64,000 nucleotides of DNA from Nymphaea colorata. Its lineage: Eukaryota > Streptophyta > Magnoliopsida > Nymphaeales > Nymphaeaceae. The position numbers and the translations under genes were made by a program. The stretch's first letter is position 1. Each line of letters starts with the position of its first letter. Under the pieces are notes generated by a model. That model was not told the DNA's origin, did not search any database, and was given only the letters and a program-made list of their open reading frames with translations. This document shows positions 60,110 through 64,000 of the stretch, in pieces. Where the stretch lies: the NCBI RefSeq assembly GCF_008831285.2, contig NC_045144.1, forward strand, positions 20,229,716-20,293,715, in the 5' to 3' direction.

Positions 60110-62225
60110 TTAATCTTCATCCAATGAAGTAGAGTCATCTTCTTCATTGGTTCTACTTGGTCCGCATTCTTCATCATCTTCTTCTTCTAAATCTGAAGAC
60201 AACCCAACCTCTAAATTTTCTGCTTCTGGAAATGGATTCACATGGTCAATATAGATTCGATCTGCATTTATGTTTGCCATTTCTGCAGCCATGCTTTGCA
60301 AATGCATGTTCATTCTAATGAATACCAAATCAGTTACTCTAGATGGTAAAAGATTGCTTCTCTTCTTTGTATGAACAGCTTCAAATGCACTCCAATTTCT
60401 TTCGCAAGCTGATGCACTGCATGGCTGGCTTAAAATTTTGATTGCTACTCTTTGAAGAATAGGAACAGAACATCCACATATCAACCACCAAACACCTAAC
60501 ATAATTTAAAGAAACAAACAAACAAAATTGAGAATCATACAGTCGCAAATTTGTAATTAAAACATTTAACCAATCATCAACAATTCAGAAAAAGTGAGAC
60601 ACTTACGTGGATGAGAAGTGTCAATAATATTCATGGATAGCTCACAACGAAATAATGATGGATGTCTGGTTTGATATTTGGCCAATTCAAGAGACATATT
60701 TGCACAATCCTCAGGAACAAGAAGTTTTTCTATTGCTAACTCCAAACCTTTCCGAACTTCATCATTCATCCTTACTTTATTATTCCAGAACAAATGAGGA
60801 TTTAGATAAGCTGCTGCGGCATATATGGGACTGTTCAAATTACGGTTCCATCTCTTGTCAATTATACTCCAATATGGCATATATTTTTCTCTCATGTTGT
60901 TGCATGCACTCTTGATAGTTTCTTTAGCTCTATCAAGTGCTTCATACAAATAGCCCATAGTGGCTCCTTCCCCATCTACCATCTTAAGTACTCTCACTAA
61001 TGGTTCAACAAACCTTATTATTTCTTTTCCCTTTCTCCAAAAATCTTCATTTTGAATGAGCCTTGTAAGTTCTTTTGCATCATTTTTTTCAGTGTTTTCA
61101 ACATGTCTCCAATCATTGGAGGCAACCATAAATTTCAGGCCCTCTTCTTGTTTTAAGATGGAATCCAAACAAATAAATTGAGAGGCAAATCTAGTCACAC
61201 CGGGCCTCCTCAACTCCTTTCCCTTTGTATAAGTTCTCATTATATCTAAAGCTTGTTGCTTATTATATAAGAACTTGACAGCCGGCCTTGCTTTGCACAT
61301 GATATTTTTCACATCTTCTAAACTATCAATGTCTTCAAGCATTAAGTCAATGCAATGGGCAGCACAAGATGTGGTAAAAATGTTTGGATATTTTCCTTCA
61401 AGAATACGTTTTGCTTTTCTATAATTGCTTCCATTATCAGTAACAATCTGTACAACATTGTTTGCCCCAATTTCTTCTATAGTTGGAGATAAAAAATCAA
61501 CTATAAATTCTGCACTTTTAGGGCCTTTTTCAACTTGACTTGCCTTCCAAAATACGGTGCCAGTTGGAGAGCTCACCAACAAGTTTATATAGAACCTGCT
61601 TCTAATCGTGTCTTTCCAAATATCAGACATAATTGTGCATCCAGATTCTGTCCATGTTTTCTTCATTTCATCAACATATACTAGAGCATCTTTTCTTGCT
61701 TCATCTAGTAGTTTCAGAGCTCGGGAGAATGTACCCTGGTCCAAAGTTTGTAGCAGCAGCAACAAAATTTTTGAAATCCACTGATTGAAGCAAGTTGAAA
61801 GGCAAGTTATTCATTACAATACCTTTCAGTAGAAGCTTATCCACAAAATCTTTTTCTACTTTTTTCATCATGCCTGGAATTGTTTGTTGTTGGCCTTGTC
61901 CTGTTCCTCCCTCAGACAAAGTTCCACAAAAAAAATTGCTGCCTGAAGATGATGAACCTACACTTGAATGTGATTCACTTCCACTTTGCATTCTCCCCTT
62001 CTTCATGGGTCTGTCAGAAATAACTCCACAAGCTATGATTGCCCTTTGCTTGACATTTTCAGGCACATTAGGACATGGAGCAGCATCATTGCCATGAAGT
62101 CCAGCCAAATGATACTTAAATCGTGTAATTCCTCCGGCATATTGCTCAGAACAAAATTCACAAATCAACTTCCCATCATCGCTTTGAGTTGCATGTGACC
62201 AAAACATGTCCTTCCCTCTAGGCAT
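60110..62225 (-). pseudogene. hAT-family transposase with one intron and one frame break
   Basis: Minus strand. Block 1 (62225 to about 61715) starts MPRGKDMFWSHATQ and has a BED zinc finger (CEFCSEQY...FKYHLAGLH). Block 2 (about 61715-60607) is the DUF659 and catalytic region with CTIMSDIW and VQIVTDNGSNY, each with a candidate catalytic Asp, then CAAHCIDLMLEDI. A 111-bp intron (60606-60496, donor GTAAGT, acceptor TTATGTTAG) joins in phase to block 3 (60495-60110), the hAT dimerisation domain (PCSASACERNWSAFE) with a Glu/Asp-rich tail. Blocks 1 and 2 are in different frames, offset by one base, and meet around 61712-61730, so block 1 ends in an early TGA. Terminal inverted repeats and 8-bp target duplications were not found. 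Confidence 0.88.
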
Positions 62226-62900
62226 TTTATGCAGCTGTCAAGTATCAAACAACTGAGGTCCTGAAGCCATAAAATCTGACCGTCATTTCAGCGACATACA
62301 ATTGCCTAAGCACATACGCGAATCGACTGAAAACAAAACTATTCCACAAAGCAAGAAACGTACAAACTACAAAGTTTAACAGCGATAGACAATTGCTTAA
62401 ACACATATGCAAATAGACTGAAACAAGAGGTATATAGTATAAACTATAAACTATAAAGTAGACGACCAACAGACGTATGCAAATTGAGTGAAAACAAAAA
62501 CTTGAAACTAATCGATCGAAAACAAAAAAAAAAAAATTAGAAACTAACGGACGTAAACAAAAAGTCAAAATGTCCAACGCACATATGAAAATGGACTAAA
62601 AATCTAACGGAAAGCCTACCTGAGCACGAGAGCGTGGTCGGATGTAGCAGTCGGAGGTCTACACGGTGCCGGAAAGCTGTCGAAGGTCTGCACGGTGCCG
62701 GAAACTGCAACTCGACACAAAAAAGAAGACGCCGGTCTGCTCCGCCGGAGAATTTGATGTCGGAAACCTCGCCCGAAATCGGAAATCCCCGGGATTTCAC
62801 CGTTCCCAAATCTGAAAACCCTAAACTCTAAAAACTCGTCCGCCCCCTTCTGTCGAAGAACTCTATAAATGCTGCCGAAAGCTTTGAACCTTTACGTTTT
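62226..62900 (-). other. 5' region of the hAT gene, possible UTR intron
   Basis: On the minus strand, GTGCTCAG followed by a GTAGGC donor-like site (about 62620) and acceptor-like TACTTGACAG just before the ATG suggest an intron in the 5' UTR. The GC-rich upstream segment (62625-62840) would be the first non-coding exon. A telobox-like AAACCCTAA lies at about 62817-62825. Confidence 0.4.
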
Positions 62901-63019
62901 ATTCCTTTTTTACTTAACTACCATTTAAAAGTTTCCAAAATTACAGATGATGCCACCTGCGAAATACAAATTGCCTTTAGACGCGAAAATACGCGTTTTT
63001 TTTTTGTTTTAGACATAAT

Positions 63020-64000
63020 TTTTATTTTTGTCATGCAGCTGCTTTTGGAATTTGTACAGAACGTTATAGGTGGTCACCAAAAAGACTTTTAAGAAGAATA
63101 TCATGTCCCTTTATAAAATTTTGAGACTATCCGTTTAATCTTTTTAAAATGCAATATATTAAAATTTTAAAATAGATCACTTGATTGTTACTTTGGCATG
63201 TAAAATAGAAGTACTAGGCGAAATTGTTGACTATGAAATTCAATCGCGAGTGAGTTCATTGAAGAAATAAAAGAAAATTGTTCTCTTTATTTTTTCTTAT
63301 TGTAATAAGTTGGTATATTGCATAAAAAGGGTACAAAACATAGATTAGGCTTTCTTCTAAGGTTCCACCTGCCTACGCCTCAAAGTGTCTTGTGAACTTT
63401 CGTGGCAATGAATCTTTAGGTGATGTCCAGAACTGGATGAAGTTCTGGCTCTGTCATGAATGGAAAGAACAGAGTTGACATGCAGAATCCAAAGTGATTT
63501 TTTAATTATTTTCTTCAATCAGACGACAACTTAATGAGCTTCAAAGGCTACATGATAATTTATTGGCTTCTGGTCTGTTAAATAGCTAAGGTACTGTGGG
63601 ATGTCCGGAAGGGTATTTTGGAAAGTTGATTTAATTCTATATTTATTTGTTCCATGTAAAAGAGATGAAACAGCTCGAAAAGTCATCCTTTAATGTGTAA
63701 ACCTTTGAATTTATTGATCAAAGTTCAGCATTCCCAATCTGCCAATAGACCAAAGTGATCAGATGGATTTAGACTTGAATATTATAGAGAATAAATATCG
63801 TTGCATGATAGATTATGCATTTTGTCCATGAAAAAACCAGTTGGCTTTGTAGGCTGCATAAAATTTGTTGGCATTTGAATACAAACTCTTAGGCTTTGAT
63901 GGCTTGATGGTGCAGAAGTTCTGAGCATCCACCTATGACAGGAAACCTTGCAAATATTCACACTACCCCCTTGAGAAAACCCTTCAAATCATCATTCACC
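63020..64000. repeat. Duplicate of intron 3 plus 3' flank of the 50-55 kb gene
   Basis: 63020-63371 matches 54075-54420 and 63385-64000 matches 56240-56860, same order and orientation. The 1819 bp between (54421-56239), which include exons 4 and 5, are replaced here by about 13 bp. The duplicate continues past the window end. Confidence 0.9.

Overview
The window is nuclear DNA from a flowering plant. Evidence: GT-AG introns with plant-type splice sites, Ty1/copia and Ty3/gypsy (Tat/Ogre-type) LTR retrotransposons, a hAT transposase with a BED finger, long (TA)n arrays, an AT-rich background, and one 100-N scaffold gap at 46438-46537. Nothing bacterial or viral in layout is present. The species cannot be fixed from sequence alone; nothing points specifically to grasses.

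Layout. 1-6650 is repeat-rich intergenic DNA with a decayed copia RT/RNase H remnant (about 1712-2471), a (CA)n(TA)n array and a perfect 50-bp palindrome (4602-4651). 6656-12153 is a complete, young Ty1/copia element with 5-bp target duplications, broken by one nonsense codon. 14804-15611 is a two-exon gene for a small secreted Gly/Trp/Cys-rich protein; 18706-18848 is a decayed second copy of its last exon. 16-31 kb is mostly intergenic and is stitched together from several low-copy dispersed repeat families plus microsatellites, with one GC-rich secreted-peptide-like ORF (23660-23968, minus). 31787-33099 is a truncated copia relic with one LTR.

36184-46437 is the most interesting block: a Tat/Ogre-like Ty3/gypsy element with a long LTR carrying minisatellites, a tRNA-Arg-type primer site, an extra first ORF that is a plant mobile domain (PMD) protein, a gag-protease ORF, and an RT/RNase H ORF that runs into the assembly gap. 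Its integrase and 3' LTR are not seen.

48.6-64 kb is gene-bearing. It holds a RING-H2 gene with two 1-base frame breaks (48638-49487), a five-exon gene for a 264-residue single-pass membrane protein (50113-55633), the last exon of an unidentified minus-strand gene (59551-59749), and a minus-strand hAT transposase gene with one intron and one frame break (60110-62225). The final kilobase (63020-64000) is a diverged duplicate of intron 3 plus the 3' flank of the membrane-protein gene, with that gene's last two exons missing between the two blocks.

There are no operons. The host genes appear independent. The retroelement ORFs work together only within their own elements. No tRNA, rRNA or CRISPR feature was recognised.
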